Positions 47,377-57,503 of a stretch of 64,000 nucleotides of DNA are shown in pieces. Source of the stretch: Bacteroidota bacterium (GTDB lineage: Bacteria > Bacteroidota > Bacteroidia > Bacteroidales > JAGNHN01); assembly GCA_022710185.1 (NCBI GenBank), contig JAKLHK010000002.1:1-64000 (forward strand). The letters run 5' to 3'. The stretch's first letter is position 1, and the number at the start of each line of letters is the position of its first letter. Position numbers and translations under genes: made by a program. A model generated the notes under the pieces. The model made no database searches. It was not told the origin of the DNA and saw nothing but the letters and a program-made list of their open reading frames with translations.

Positions 47377-49183
47377 TGCCCGCGTTGTTACGGTACAGCG
47401 CCTCAATGAGCCCTGCGTAGCGGTGCATGATCTCGTTTCTGCGGAGCTTGAGGGTAGGCGAAAGTTCTCCCGTTTCCACGGTCCAGTCGTCGCTGACCAG
47501 GGCAAAGCGCTTCACCTGCTCGGTATGGTCGAAATGGGCGTTGATGGAAGCCACTTCCAGACGGAAGCGGTTGACCACGGCAGGATCCATCAGCATTTCG
47601 GCATCGGTACGCCAGGGAATGCCCTTGTCGGCGCACCAGGTACTCAGATAGCTCCGGCTGGGCACGATGAGGGCTGCGGCATAGTTGCGGTTCTCGCCGA
47701 TGACGATGACATTTTCGATGAACTCGGACTCCCGGAAGCGTGTCTCAAGGACCTGGGGGGCGATATACTTCCCGCCGGAGGTCTTGAAAATCTCTTTCTT
47801 ACGGTCGGTGATGCGCAGGTAACGCCCGTCCACCATCGTTCCCACGTCGCCGGTGTGCAGCCAACCCTCTTCATCCAGCACTTTGGCAGTTCGTTCGGGG
47901 GCATTGAGGTACCCCGCCATGACGTTGGGTCCACGGACCAGGATCTCGCCATCGGAGGCGATCTTCACTTCCACACCCCGGATCAGAGGACCCACGGTAC
48001 CGAACCGGACCCCATCGGGGGCAAAGGTGCCCACCGATACTACCGGGCTGGTCTCGGTAAGCCCATAGCCTTCCATGACGCGAATCCCTGCGGCCCAATA
48101 GACCCGTGCCAGGTGTTCGTTGAGGCTGGCACCCCCCGAAACAATCACACGCAAACGACCCCCCATAGCCTTTCGCCAGTGCCGCAGGACCAGCCAGCGG
48201 GCCAGGAAAAGTCTGAAGGCATAGCCCTTGCCGTTGGCCCTGTTGAGCTCGTAGCGGTGGGCAAGCTGCAGGGAATGCACGAAGAGGCGGCGCGAGTTGC
48301 CCCGCAGATATTTGCCCCGCATAACGAAACGCTCATAGGTCTTTTCCAGCACCCGGGGCACCGCGCAGAGGATGTCCGGCCTCACCTCGCGGAAGGAATC
48401 GCGCAGGAACTCCAGGCTGCTGACATAGTACACCGTGATGCCCATATTCTGATACATATAGTTCAGAATACGTTCGTACACATGACAGAGGGGGAGGAAG
48501 GACAAAGCCCGTTTCAATCGCCTGCGGTAGTCCGGTGCGTCTTCAAGGATAGCAGACACGGCCAGAAAATTGCTAACGATGTTGGCATGCGTCAACATCA
48601 CTCCTTTGGGGTTTCCGGTGGTGCCTGAGGTATAGATGACGGTGGCCAGGTCGCCGGGCTGCACCTCACCGGCCCGTTGGCGAAGGCTTTCATCGAGGGT
48701 GGTATCCTCCGAGAAGAGTTCCCCCCAGGTACCAGGGCCTTCCCCCTTTACGGTATACACCTTCAAGGCAGCCATACCTTGTGCGGAAAGCGAGCGTATG
48801 CTTTCGCGCAGTTCGGTGTCGGCGCAAAACACATATTTTACCCCGGCATCCCGCAGGATATACGCGATGTTGTGCTGGCTGATGGTGGGGTAGACCGGGA
48901 CCTGCACTGCTCCCAGCCGCAGGAGCGCCATATCGAGGAAGTTCCACTCCGGGCCATTGCGGAGTATGGTGGCCACGCGTTCACCCTGACCTATGCCCAG
49001 GGCCATCAGCCCCCGGCTCAGGCGCAACACTTGCTCACGGTACCCGTCTCCGCCCAGGGTCTGCCAGTTTCCTTCGACCTTGAAGCCAAAGACCGGAGCA
49101 TCCCCTCGCTTTCCCCGGCGCCCGCAGTGCTCAAGGATATCGAAGACACGGGTGATGGCTCTATGCTCCGGCCCAGGGACCAT
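47366..49183 (-). CDS. AMP-dependent synthetase/ligase (long-chain acyl-CoA synthetase-like), paralogue 3
   Basis: 605 residues. ANL-family adenylating enzyme: VIYTSGTTGNPKGVMLTH (P-loop, about 186-203), LSFLPLCHVYERI, VIVSGGASLNEHL, MEGYGLTETSPVVSV (about 372-386), GWLHTGDVGTMVDGRYLRITDRKKEIFKTSGGKYIAPQ (about 440-478). Activates a fatty acid to acyl-AMP and then acyl-CoA. It begins one base after the stop of the previous paralogue and is the most divergent of the three (GGDGYREQV N-terminus, TDRKKEIFKTSGGKYIAP core). Its 3' end overlaps holA. Confidence 0.9.
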   Translation of the reverse strand: MVPGPEHRAITRVFDILEHCGRRGKRGDAPVFGFKVEGNWQTLGGDGYREQVLRLSRGLMALGIGQGERVATILRNGPEWNFLDMALLRLGAVQVPVYPTISQHNIAYILRDAGVKYVFCADTELRESIRSLSAQGMAALKVYTVKGEGPGTWGELFSEDTTLDESLRQRAGEVQPGDLATVIYTSGTTGNPKGVMLTHANIVSNFLAVSAILEDAPDYRRRLKRALSFLPLCHVYERILNYMYQNMGITVYYVSSLEFLRDSFREVRPDILCAVPRVLEKTYERFVMRGKYLRGNSRRLFVHSLQLAHRYELNRANGKGYAFRLFLARWLVLRHWRKAMGGRLRVIVSGGASLNEHLARVYWAAGIRVMEGYGLTETSPVVSVGTFAPDGVRFGTVGPLIRGVEVKIASDGEILVRGPNVMAGYLNAPERTAKVLDEEGWLHTGDVGTMVDGRYLRITDRKKEIFKTSGGKYIAPQVLETRFRESEFIENVIVIGENRNYAAALIVPSRSYLSTWCADKGIPWRTDAEMLMDPAVVNRFRLEVASINAHFDHTEQVKRFALVSDDWTVETGELSPTLKLRRNEIMHRYAGLIEALYRNNAGISA

Positions 49184-49184
49184 A

Positions 49185-50972
49185 TTATCCTGAAATATTG
49201 AAAATACGAAGGATGAGGTCGGTGTACTTTTGCTGGATGAACTCCCTGCGGTTCTTGAGCGAGGCCGTCAATTCGCCGGTCTCTATAGACCATTCGTGGT
49301 CGATGAGCTCGAACTTCCGGATCTTCTCGGTGTCCCCGAAGAACTCGTTGTATTTGTCCACCTCCTTCTGGAAGCGTTTCCTGACGCGGGCCTCCTTCAC
49401 CATTTCAGCATCGGTGGTATAGGGGATCTCCTTGATCTGGCACCAGCTGCGCAAATGGTAGAAACTGGGAACCACGAGGGCGGCGGCAAACTTCTGGTTC
49501 TCCCCGACGACCAGGATATTATCGATGAAGGGGGATTCCTTGAAGCGGTTCTCGATGAGGGCCGGGCTGATGTATTTTCCGAAGGAGGTCTTGAATATCT
49601 CCTTCTTGCGTCCGGTGATGCGCAGGTAGCGTCCCTGCTCCATGACCCCGATATCCCCGGTATGGAACCAGCCTTCTGTATCGATGGCCTCGGCGGTGAG
49701 CTCTGGTTCGCGATAATAGCCCAGCATCACGCTGGGGCCTTTGCAAAGGATCTCCCCGTCGTCGGCAATGCGGACCTCTACATTGTCCAGCACCGGGCCC
49801 ACGGTGCCAAAGGCCCATTCCCCCGGACGGAAATTATTGACGGCGATCACGGGCGAGGTCTCCGTCAGCCCGTATCCTTCGAGCACAGGGATCCCGGCAG
49901 CGGAAAATATGCGGGCCAGCCTGGGCTGGAGGGCGGCGCCCCCGGACACGATTACCTTGAAGTTGCCGCCCAGGGCGGCCTGCCACTTGGTAAATACCAG
50001 CTTGCGGGCGATCTTCAGCCTGAACTCATACCACCACCCGTTTGCGCCATTCAGTTCGTAGCGCAGTCCCAGGCTTACGGCCCAGAAGAAGAAGAATTTC
50101 TTGATCCCTTTCAGGCGGCGCCCGGTGCCGATGATCTTGTCGTAGAACTTTTCTAGCAGGCGGGGAACCGTGGTGAGTATGTCGGGCCTGATCTCCTTCA
50201 GGTTATCCCCGATGGTGCCTATATTCTCAGCATAGTAGATGGAAATTCCCTTGTACTGGAGAAGATAGGTAAGCATGCGCTCATAGATATGGCAAAGGGG
50301 CAGGTAGCTGAGGGCCCGTCCTTCGTGTCCAACGGGGGGGACATGTTCCACCCCGAAAACATTACTCAGGATGTTGCGGTGGGAGAGCATCACGCCCTTG
50401 GGGTTACCCGTGGTTCCTGAGGTATAGATGAGGGTGGCCAGATCGTCACCCTGGATGGCGGCCATGATGGCGGCCAGCTGCTCGGGGTTTCGTCCGCCAA
50501 CGCCTTTTTCTCTGAGTTCGCTGATATGGGGCACCCCTTCGAGCCGGTCGAAGGCATAGAGCCCGCTGACCAGGGGCAGGTCAGGAAGGATATGGGCGAT
50601 CTTGCGGTGAAGGTCACGGGATGAGACCACCACGAGCTTCACTTCGGCATGGCCGAGGATATAACGGTAATCCGCCTCGCTGATGGTTGGGTAAACGGGC
50701 ACATGGACAGCCCCGGCCATCATGATGGCCATATCCAGGAAGTTCCATTCCGGACGGTTGTTGCTGATGGAGGCCACCTTGTCGCCAGGGGCTATTCCCG
50801 CCGCAATCAGCCCATACGCCAGGGCTTCGGCCTCTTCAATATAGTGATCGATGGACCAGGCCTTCCATTTTCCGTCCTCCTTACCGGAGAGCAGGTCGGG
50901 TTTGGGCGGGTAGGCTTCCCTGATAAAGGGCAGCAGGTCGAAAAGGCGTTCGATCTGTTTCATGGGCTCCAT
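49185..50972 (-). CDS. Long-chain acyl-CoA synthetase-like, paralogue 2
   Basis: 595 residues (or 592 from the internal ATG three codons in). Domains as in the flanking paralogues: GIAPGDKVASISNNRPEWNFLD (about 60-81), TLIYTSGTTGNPKGVMLSH (about 183), LSYLPLCHIYERM, VIVSGGAALQPRL, LEGYGLTETSPVIAV, GWFHTGDIGVMEQGRYLRITGRKKEIFKTSFGKYISP. It is closely similar to paralogue 1 upstream. 12 bases separate it from that gene. The set may provide acyl-CoA for beta-oxidation or lipid remodelling with different chain-length preferences; no other fad gene is in the window. Confidence 0.9.
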   Translation of the reverse strand: MEPMKQIERLFDLLPFIREAYPPKPDLLSGKEDGKWKAWSIDHYIEEAEALAYGLIAAGIAPGDKVASISNNRPEWNFLDMAIMMAGAVHVPVYPTISEADYRYILGHAEVKLVVVSSRDLHRKIAHILPDLPLVSGLYAFDRLEGVPHISELREKGVGGRNPEQLAAIMAAIQGDDLATLIYTSGTTGNPKGVMLSHRNILSNVFGVEHVPPVGHEGRALSYLPLCHIYERMLTYLLQYKGISIYYAENIGTIGDNLKEIRPDILTTVPRLLEKFYDKIIGTGRRLKGIKKFFFFWAVSLGLRYELNGANGWWYEFRLKIARKLVFTKWQAALGGNFKVIVSGGAALQPRLARIFSAAGIPVLEGYGLTETSPVIAVNNFRPGEWAFGTVGPVLDNVEVRIADDGEILCKGPSVMLGYYREPELTAEAIDTEGWFHTGDIGVMEQGRYLRITGRKKEIFKTSFGKYISPALIENRFKESPFIDNILVVGENQKFAAALVVPSFYHLRSWCQIKEIPYTTDAEMVKEARVRKRFQKEVDKYNEFFGDTEKIRKFELIDHEWSIETGELTASLKNRREFIQQKYTDLILRIFNISG

Positions 50973-50984
50973 GGTTAATTAACC

Positions 50985-52763
50985 CTATTTGGCACCGTTG
51001 CCGAAGATGCGGTCGATGACCTCCTGGTATCGCTCTGTAACTACATTGCGCTTGAGTTTCAGGGTTGGCGTCAACTCCCCACCGTTCACGCTCCATTCGC
51101 GGGGGATGAGCTCGATCTTGCGTACCTGTTCGGCGCTCCCCAGCTCGTGGTTGTAGCGGTCCACCTCCTTGATGAACCGCCTTCTGATTCTTTCCATCTT
51201 AACCATTTCCTCATCGGTGGTATAGGGTATCTCTTTAATCCTGCACCAGGACTTCAGGTGGGCGAAGTCGGGAACGATGAGGGCTGCAGCAAAGCGCTGG
51301 TTCTCCCCCACCACCATGGCATTGTCGATGAAGGAAGAAGACTTGAGCTTATTCTCAATGAGTTCGGGGGCAATATATTTCCCGAGGGAAGTTTTGAAGA
51401 TTTCCTTTTTCCTTCCGGTGATCCTGAGCTGCCCTTCGGGCTCAATCATGCCCACATCACCGGTATGGAACCAGCCGTCGGAGTCGATGACCTGAGCGGT
51501 GAGTTCTGGTTCCTTGTAATAACCCTTCATGATATTGGGCCCCCGGGCCAGTATTTCGCCGTCACCGGCGATGCGCACCTCAACCCCACGCAGCGGGGGA
51601 CCCACGGTCCCGGCCCTGAGACCGTTGGGATCGGTACTCGTGACGGCCACCACCGGGGAGGTTTCGGTAAGCCCGTAGCCCTCGTATACTGGCAGTCCGG
51701 CAGCCCGGTATACCTTAACCAGGCGGGGCTGCAAGGCTGCGCTGCCCGATACGATGATCTTAAAATTGCCTCCCAGGGCGGCCCTCCACTTGCTCAGCAC
51801 CAATTTATCGGCCAGACGATGGCGGATACTGAAGTGCCAGGGGTTATGGCCGGTCTCGTTGTAATGCTCCGCGATGCTCACAGCCCAGAAGAAGATCATG
51901 CGCTTGACGCCCTTGAGTTTGCGCCCCTGGGTAAGGATGCGGTCGAACACCTTTTCCAGGAATCGCGGCACGGCGCTCATCATGTCGGGCTTTACCTCCC
52001 TTACATTATCCCCCACGGTGGCCAGGTTCTCGGCGTAGTAAACTGAGATGCCCAGATACTGATAGAGGTATACCAGCATGCGTTCATAAACATGACAAAG
52101 GGGCAGGAAGCTCAGGGCCCGGCCTTCTTCACCGAAAGTGGGGATATAGCTCACTGCAATGAAGTTGGAAATGAGGTTGGCGTGGGTGAGCATGACCCCC
52201 TTGGGATTGCCTGTGGTGCCGCTGGTATAGACGATGGTGGCCACATCATCGGTCTTCACAGCATCCATGCGCGCCTGCATCTCTTCACGATACGGGAGGG
52301 TGGCCGCACGCCCCACCATGTCCGAAAAGCGCCCGAGATCCTCCACCGCATCGATGCTGATGACCTGCTTCACACTCTCAATCCTGGGGAGCACCCCTAC
52401 GATCTTGCGATAGATCTCGTTCCCGCCCACGAACACCACGGGAGTCCCGGCATGTCGCAGGATATAGTCGTAGTCGGCTTCGGTAATCGTCGGATAGATG
52501 GGAACATGCACAGCCCCGGCCATCAGTATGCCCATATCCAGGAAATTCCATTCTGGGCGGTTGTTCATGATGGTGGCCACGTTGTCGCCCGGCCGAATGC
52601 CCATATCAATAAGGGCAAAGGCCACAGCCTCGGCCTGCCGGATGTAGGCCTGAATGTCGTACTTCTTCCATTCGCCATCAGACTTCCCGGCCAGGACGTC
52701 GTCCTTGGGCCTGAAGCTGGAAGCATACCGCGGCAAGAGGTCAAAAAGACGTTTGACTTCCAT
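50985..52763 (-). CDS. Long-chain acyl-CoA synthetase-like, paralogue 1
   Basis: 592 residues, first gene of the three-gene run. ANL landmarks: MGIRPGDNVATIMNNRPEWNFLD (about 56), TIVYTSGTTGNPKGVMLTHAN (about 178), LSFLPLCHVYERM, IIVSGSAALQPRL, YEGYGLTETSPVVAV, GWFHTGDVGMIEPEGQLRITGRKKEIFKTSLGKYIAPE. The C-terminal subdomain lysine region is present (GELTPTLKLKRNVVTERY). No -7 box of the standard type is visible within 100 bases upstream. Confidence 0.9.
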   Translation of the reverse strand: MEVKRLFDLLPRYASSFRPKDDVLAGKSDGEWKKYDIQAYIRQAEAVAFALIDMGIRPGDNVATIMNNRPEWNFLDMGILMAGAVHVPIYPTITEADYDYILRHAGTPVVFVGGNEIYRKIVGVLPRIESVKQVISIDAVEDLGRFSDMVGRAATLPYREEMQARMDAVKTDDVATIVYTSGTTGNPKGVMLTHANLISNFIAVSYIPTFGEEGRALSFLPLCHVYERMLVYLYQYLGISVYYAENLATVGDNVREVKPDMMSAVPRFLEKVFDRILTQGRKLKGVKRMIFFWAVSIAEHYNETGHNPWHFSIRHRLADKLVLSKWRAALGGNFKIIVSGSAALQPRLVKVYRAAGLPVYEGYGLTETSPVVAVTSTDPNGLRAGTVGPPLRGVEVRIAGDGEILARGPNIMKGYYKEPELTAQVIDSDGWFHTGDVGMIEPEGQLRITGRKKEIFKTSLGKYIAPELIENKLKSSSFIDNAMVVGENQRFAAALIVPDFAHLKSWCRIKEIPYTTDEEMVKMERIRRRFIKEVDRYNHELGSAEQVRKIELIPREWSVNGGELTPTLKLKRNVVTERYQEVIDRIFGNGAK

Positions 52764-52855
52764 AGTTAAAGATGTATTGTTCCCACCCCCTCAGAAGGAA
52801 GGGCTAATATACAAAAACCACGAACGGAAATACGCCCCTTAAGGGCAGTGATAAA

Positions 52856-53608
52856 CTACCGCTTATGCCACACCAACGCCCCGGCCTGGGCCAGCGGCAT
52901 GATCAGCAAGTCGTTGATGTTGACATGCGGGGGCAGGGTGGTAACATAGTGACAGACCTCGGCGATGTCTTCTCCCTTCAGCGGTTCATAGCCCTTGTAT
53001 ACGCCTGCCGCCATCTCCATATCCCATTTGAAACGTACCGCTGAGAACTCCGTTTCGGCGGCGCCGGGGGCAATCTGGGTGACTTTGATGCCATGACGGA
53101 GAAGATCCATGCGCATCCCTTTGGTCAGGGCATCCACGGCATGCTTGGTGGCAGAATACACTGCGCCATTAGGGTACACTTCCCGGCCGGCTACTGAGCC
53201 GATATTGATGATGTGACCGCAACCCCGGGCCACCATACCCGGGCTCAGGGCCCGGGTAACATAGAGCAGTCCTTTGATGTTGGTGTCTATCATGGTTTCC
53301 CAGTCGTCCACCTCCCCATCCTGCACAGGCTGCAGCCCCAGGGCCAGGCCGGCATTGTTCACCAGGACGTCGATATCCATCCATTCCTGGGGCAGGGTTT
53401 CCAGGGCCTGGGCGGTCTCCTGGCGGTCGCGCACATCGAAGACCAGCACCAGGCTTTCCGTCTGGTGCTCCAGGGCCAATTCCTCGGCAAGCTCTTCAAG
53501 GCGATCGGCCCTGCGGCCAGTGAGGATAAGCCGCCATCCCTCCCTGGCGAAACGTCGGGCGCAGGCCCCGCCAATGCCACTACTGGCGCCGGTAATGAGA
53601 ATTGTCAT
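52856..53608 (-). CDS. Short-chain dehydrogenase/reductase, YdfG-like
   Basis: 250 residues. Classical SDR: ILITGASSGIGGACARRFA (NADP loop TGxxxGIG, 3-21), LTGRRADRLEEL with the Arg typical of NADP preference, DVLVNNAGLALG (about 84-95), IINIGSVAGREVYPNGAVYSATKHAV with catalytic Ser, Tyr and Lys (about 132-157), and QIAPGAAETEFS (about 176). The pattern PGAAETEFSxVRF matches the YdfG type, which oxidises L-allo-threonine or serine and reduces 3-hydroxy acids. It lies 55 bases downstream of purL on the same strand, with a 7-base array in the gap. Confidence 0.9.
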   Translation of the reverse strand: MTILITGASSGIGGACARRFAREGWRLILTGRRADRLEELAEELALEHQTESLVLVFDVRDRQETAQALETLPQEWMDIDVLVNNAGLALGLQPVQDGEVDDWETMIDTNIKGLLYVTRALSPGMVARGCGHIINIGSVAGREVYPNGAVYSATKHAVDALTKGMRMDLLRHGIKVTQIAPGAAETEFSAVRFKWDMEMAAGVYKGYEPLKGEDIAEVCHYVTTLPPHVNINDLLIMPLAQAGALVWHKR

Positions 53609-53609
53609 G

Positions 53610-53644
53610 TTCTATTTTCTATGTTCTGTGTTCTGTGTTCGATA
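53610..53644. repeat. 7-base tandem array, ttctgtg type (H10)
   Basis: Units at 53610 (ttctatt), 53617 (ttctatg), 53624 and 53631 (both ttctgtg), 53638 (ttcgata). It lies between purL and the SDR gene, one base upstream of the SDR ATG. Confidence 0.75.
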
Positions 53645-53663
53645 CGCTGGTCATCAACTCTCC

Positions 53664-56600
53664 TCATGCTTGTTCATACAGGGGTTCCGGAAGGCGTTCT
53701 TCTACCCATTTGCGGGCGTTGACGAAGGCTTCGACCCAGGGTGTGATCTCATCGGCATGCCGGTCCTGGGGATACCATGCCCAATGCCAGGGCATGAAAG
53801 CGCGTTCGAGATGGGGCATCATGGCGAGGTGGCGGCCATCGGCGGAAGCCACGGCTGCGGCCTGAAAGTCGGATCCGTTGGGGTTTCCGGGGTAGGCAGC
53901 ATGGGTGTACTTCATCGGGATGAGGTGGTCCTGCAGCCCTCCGGGAAGGCTGAAGCGTCCTTCCCCATGGGCCACCCAGATGCCCAGGCGGCTCCCGCTG
54001 AGGCTGCCCAGCATGACGGTGTCGTTGCGGGGAATGTCCACACTAAGGAAGGCCGACTCGAACTTCCCCGAAGCATTGTGGTGCAATGAAGGCAGCTGCC
54101 CGTCCATACCTGGGATCAACTCCAGTGCCGCCATCAGCTGGCACCCGTTGCAAACCCCCAGGCTTAGCGTATCGCGGCGTTCGTAGAAGTCCTCAAGAGC
54201 CTTCCGGGCCCGGGGATTGTAGAGGAAGGCACCGGCCCATCCCCTGGCTGATCCCAATACGTCGGAATTGCTGAAGCCCCCAACGAAAACGATGAAGTTA
54301 ACGTCAGTGAGGTCTTCCCTGCCTTCGATCAGGTCTGTCATGTGCACATCCTTAACATCAAAGCCCGCCAGGTGCATCATGTAGGCCATTTCGCGGTCTC
54401 CGTTGACGCCCTTCTCCCTGATGATGGCCGCTGGAACGCCACTCCGGCCGCTGCGGTGGTGCGTCAGCCCATGGTCAGCAAGTCTCCCGCGGAAAGCAGG
54501 GGGAAATACAAAACTGAGGGGCTGTGCCGGGATGTTCTCCATGCGCATGCGGGCATGCGCCGTTCCGCACTGTTGCTGATCAAGGAGGTAAGAAGGCCGC
54601 ATCCAGAGCTGGCGCAGCGCATCCACTTCCCAACGCCCCTTCCATGTCTTATGGGTCCATCGGATGTCCGGGCTTTCTGACGGGCGGGCGAGGATGCATC
54701 CGTCCACATCTTCTGCTTCCAGAAGATCGAGCACACGCTGTGGCTCACGTGTCTGGACCACCACCGCCGGTCGCTCAGCAAAGAGCGCACGCACCGGATC
54801 TTCCGTTTCCATATCGCTGGTATCTACGGTCAATCCCATGCCTTCCATGGGGAAGAGCATTTCTGCCAGACAGGTGACCAGACCTCCAGCCGAAACATCG
54901 TGACCGGCCATGATGAGGCCCTCCCTGAGCAGCCTTTGGGTCAGGTTGAAAGCCCTGACCAGGTAATCGGCATCCGTGACATCGGCACTTTTCCGTCCGC
55001 TGCGGCCCAGGGTCTGGGCCAGGGCGGTGCCTCCCAGCTCGAGGGGCGTGCGGGTAAAGGGGATATAGATAAGTACGGCATCGGAAGCCCGCCTGATGGC
55101 GGCACTCACTGCCCCATTGACGGCCCCGGTTTCAGCCATGGCCGACACGATCACCGTACCTGGCGACAGCACCTGACGGCCATCGGGATAGCGTTGCGTC
55201 ATGGAGAGGGAATCCTTGCCAGTAGGGATATTGATGCCCAGGTCAACGGCAAAGTCGCTGATGGCTTTCACTGCGTGATACAGGCGGGCGTTCTCGCCCG
55301 GCTGACGGGCCGGCCACATCCAGTTGGCGCTAAGGGAAACCCCTTTCAACCCGTGGGTGAGGGGGGCGAACACCAGATTGGTCAGGGCTTCGGACACTGC
55401 CAACCGGCTACCAGCTGCCGGGTCGATGAGAGCTGCCCCTGGGGCATGCCCCAGGGAAGTGGCCACGCCAAGCGCCCCGCTATAATCCAGGGCCATCAGG
55501 CCCAGGTCGTTCACCGGCAACTGGATCTCCCCCGAACACTGTTGTAGTGCCACCCTCCCGGTAACCGAGCGGTCCACCTTGTTGGTCAGCCAGTCCTTGC
55601 ATGCCACCGCTTCCTGCTGAAGCACATCGCGGAGATATTCCCCGATGAAGGCGGGATCGGTGATCAGGTCTTCCAGGGGCAGCGTCACTGCTTCGTCACA
55701 GAGCTCGGTGCGGGGTGGTTTTCCGAACATATCTGCCATGTGCAGATCGATGGGGGCCCGACCATCTTTGCTGTCATGTACCACGAAGCGCTGGTCTCCG
55801 GTCACCTCGCCCACATCATACATGGGAGCACGCTCCCGCTCGGCCACACGTTTCAGCAGTTCCTCCTCTGAAGCAGGCAGCACCAGGCCCATGCGTTCCT
55901 GGCTTTCGTTGCCGATGATCTCACGGGCGCTCAGCGTCGGATCGCCCAGGGGCAGGTTGCGCAGGTCGATGCGCCCTCCGGTAGCCTCTACCAGTTCGGA
56001 GAGGGAGTTCAGGTGCCCTCCGGCTCCGTGGTCGTGGACCGAAACCACCGGGTTCTCTTCGCTCTCCACCATGGCGCGGATGGCATTGTAAACCCGCTTC
56101 TGCATTTCTGGGTTGGAACGCTGGACAGCATTCAGCTCGATGGAACGGCCAAATTCTCCCGTGGCTACAGAGGAGACGGCGCCCCCGCCCATGCCGATGC
56201 GGTAGTTGTCGCCGCCCAGCACGATCACCCTGTCGCCCGGCGCAGGCTCGCCTTTCCGGCTCTGCCCGGCATGTCCGTAGCCTACGCCCCCGGCCAGCAT
56301 GATCACTTTATCATAGCCGTAAAGGCGTTCGCCCAGCTGCTGCTCAAAGGTCAGCACACTGCCGCAGATGAGGGGCTGACCAAATTTGTTTCCGAAGTCG
56401 CTGGCACCGTTGGAAGCCTTGACCAGAATATCCCTGGGGTCCTGGTACAGCCAGTTGCGTGGCTGGGTATGGCCCTCGAAGCCCCGGTGTTCCCCGGCGC
56501 GGCTGTAAGAGGTCATGTATACTGCCGTGCCCGCGAGGGGAAAACTGCCCCGTCCTCCGGCCATGCGGTCCCTGATCTCGCCCCCGCTGCCCGTGGCAGC

Positions 56601-57377
56601 CCCGTTGAATGGCTCGACGGTGGTGGGGAAATTATGGGTTTCAGCCTTCAGCGAAAGGACCGTAGGAATGGGCCGGGGATCAAACCAGTCGGCCCTGTCC
56701 TGATGTCGGGGGGCGAACAGCATGGCTTCAGGTCCGCGGATGAACGCGACGTTGTCCTTATAGGCAGATACGATGAGGTTGGGATGCTCCCGTGAGGTCC
56801 GGCGTATCCATCCGAAGAGGCTATCCGGCATCTCTTCTCCGCCGATAATGAAGCGTCCGTTGAATATCTTGTGACGGCAATGCTCGGAATTCACCTGGGA
56901 AAAGCCGAACACTTCGCTGTCGGTCAACAGTCGGCCCAGGCGCCGGCTCAGTTCCGTAAGGTATTCTACCTCATCCTCGCTCAGGGCCAGGCCTTCGGAC
57001 TGATTGTATGCGCCGATGTCCTTGATGTCCTGCACGGGTTCCGGCACCTTGGCTATCCGGAAAAGCGACTGATCCAGGCCGTTGTAATGAGCCTGGAGCA
57101 TGGGATCAAAGCTGTCGCGGGGAGCGGCCAGTACAAAGGACTCGATGCGTGAAATCCCCGCAATGCCCATATTCTGTGTAATCTCAACGGCATTGGTGCT
57201 CCAGGGGGTCACCATTTCCTTGCGTGGACCAATGTATGCACCTTCCTGCCGCTCGTCGGGCAGCAGCTCTGCCCCCTGAAACAGCCAACGAAGCTTGTCC
57301 ACGGTCTCAGGGCTGAGCGGGGAAGTGGCCTCCAATGCTATAAGGCTCCGGTCGGCGGCGGCAAAGAAATGTATCAT
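53664..57377 (-). CDS. purL: Phosphoribosylformylglycinamidine synthase, large single-chain form
   Basis: 1,237 residues, the long type that joins the synthase and glutaminase domains. Order: PurS-like N-terminus; linker with FGFSQVNSEHCRHKIFNG (about 158-175, active-site His region); FGAM synthase halves with ETHNFPTTVEPFNGAATGSGGEIRD (about 250-275), VHDHGAGGHLNSLSELVEATGG and IPTGKDSLSMTQRY; and the class I glutaminase with GVCNGCQLMAAL (nucleophile Cys, about 1085), FESAFLSVDI and a His-Glu pair near PHLERAFMPWHW. It makes FGAM from FGAR in purine synthesis. A -7 box is at 57413-57420; no other pur gene is adjacent. Confidence 0.97.
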   Translation of the reverse strand: MIHFFAAADRSLIALEATSPLSPETVDKLRWLFQGAELLPDERQEGAYIGPRKEMVTPWSTNAVEITQNMGIAGISRIESFVLAAPRDSFDPMLQAHYNGLDQSLFRIAKVPEPVQDIKDIGAYNQSEGLALSEDEVEYLTELSRRLGRLLTDSEVFGFSQVNSEHCRHKIFNGRFIIGGEEMPDSLFGWIRRTSREHPNLIVSAYKDNVAFIRGPEAMLFAPRHQDRADWFDPRPIPTVLSLKAETHNFPTTVEPFNGAATGSGGEIRDRMAGGRGSFPLAGTAVYMTSYSRAGEHRGFEGHTQPRNWLYQDPRDILVKASNGASDFGNKFGQPLICGSVLTFEQQLGERLYGYDKVIMLAGGVGYGHAGQSRKGEPAPGDRVIVLGGDNYRIGMGGGAVSSVATGEFGRSIELNAVQRSNPEMQKRVYNAIRAMVESEENPVVSVHDHGAGGHLNSLSELVEATGGRIDLRNLPLGDPTLSAREIIGNESQERMGLVLPASEEELLKRVAERERAPMYDVGEVTGDQRFVVHDSKDGRAPIDLHMADMFGKPPRTELCDEAVTLPLEDLITDPAFIGEYLRDVLQQEAVACKDWLTNKVDRSVTGRVALQQCSGEIQLPVNDLGLMALDYSGALGVATSLGHAPGAALIDPAAGSRLAVSEALTNLVFAPLTHGLKGVSLSANWMWPARQPGENARLYHAVKAISDFAVDLGINIPTGKDSLSMTQRYPDGRQVLSPGTVIVSAMAETGAVNGAVSAAIRRASDAVLIYIPFTRTPLELGGTALAQTLGRSGRKSADVTDADYLVRAFNLTQRLLREGLIMAGHDVSAGGLVTCLAEMLFPMEGMGLTVDTSDMETEDPVRALFAERPAVVVQTREPQRVLDLLEAEDVDGCILARPSESPDIRWTHKTWKGRWEVDALRQLWMRPSYLLDQQQCGTAHARMRMENIPAQPLSFVFPPAFRGRLADHGLTHHRSGRSGVPAAIIREKGVNGDREMAYMMHLAGFDVKDVHMTDLIEGREDLTDVNFIVFVGGFSNSDVLGSARGWAGAFLYNPRARKALEDFYERRDTLSLGVCNGCQLMAALELIPGMDGQLPSLHHNASGKFESAFLSVDIPRNDTVMLGSLSGSRLGIWVAHGEGRFSLPGGLQDHLIPMKYTHAAYPGNPNGSDFQAAAVASADGRHLAMMPHLERAFMPWHWAWYPQDRHADEITPWVEAFVNARKWVEERLPEPLYEQA

Positions 57378-57412
57378 AGGTTCAGGGCTTGGAAGGAGAG
57401 GAATTCCATGCG

Positions 57413-57420
57413 CAAATATA
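57413..57420 (-). promoter_or_regulatory. purL -7 box
   Basis: TATATTTG on the minus strand, exact TAnnTTTG, giving a leader of about 29 bases before the ATG at 57377. No TTG at -33. No purine riboswitch-like structure was seen in the short leader. Confidence 0.5.
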
Positions 57421-57503
57421 AGGATAGAAGAGAAAGGGGGCTGCGCTGCGGGGCAATATCGCGCCCCGGCTTGCCGAAAGCAGGGATCAGACCAATGATA
57501 TGA

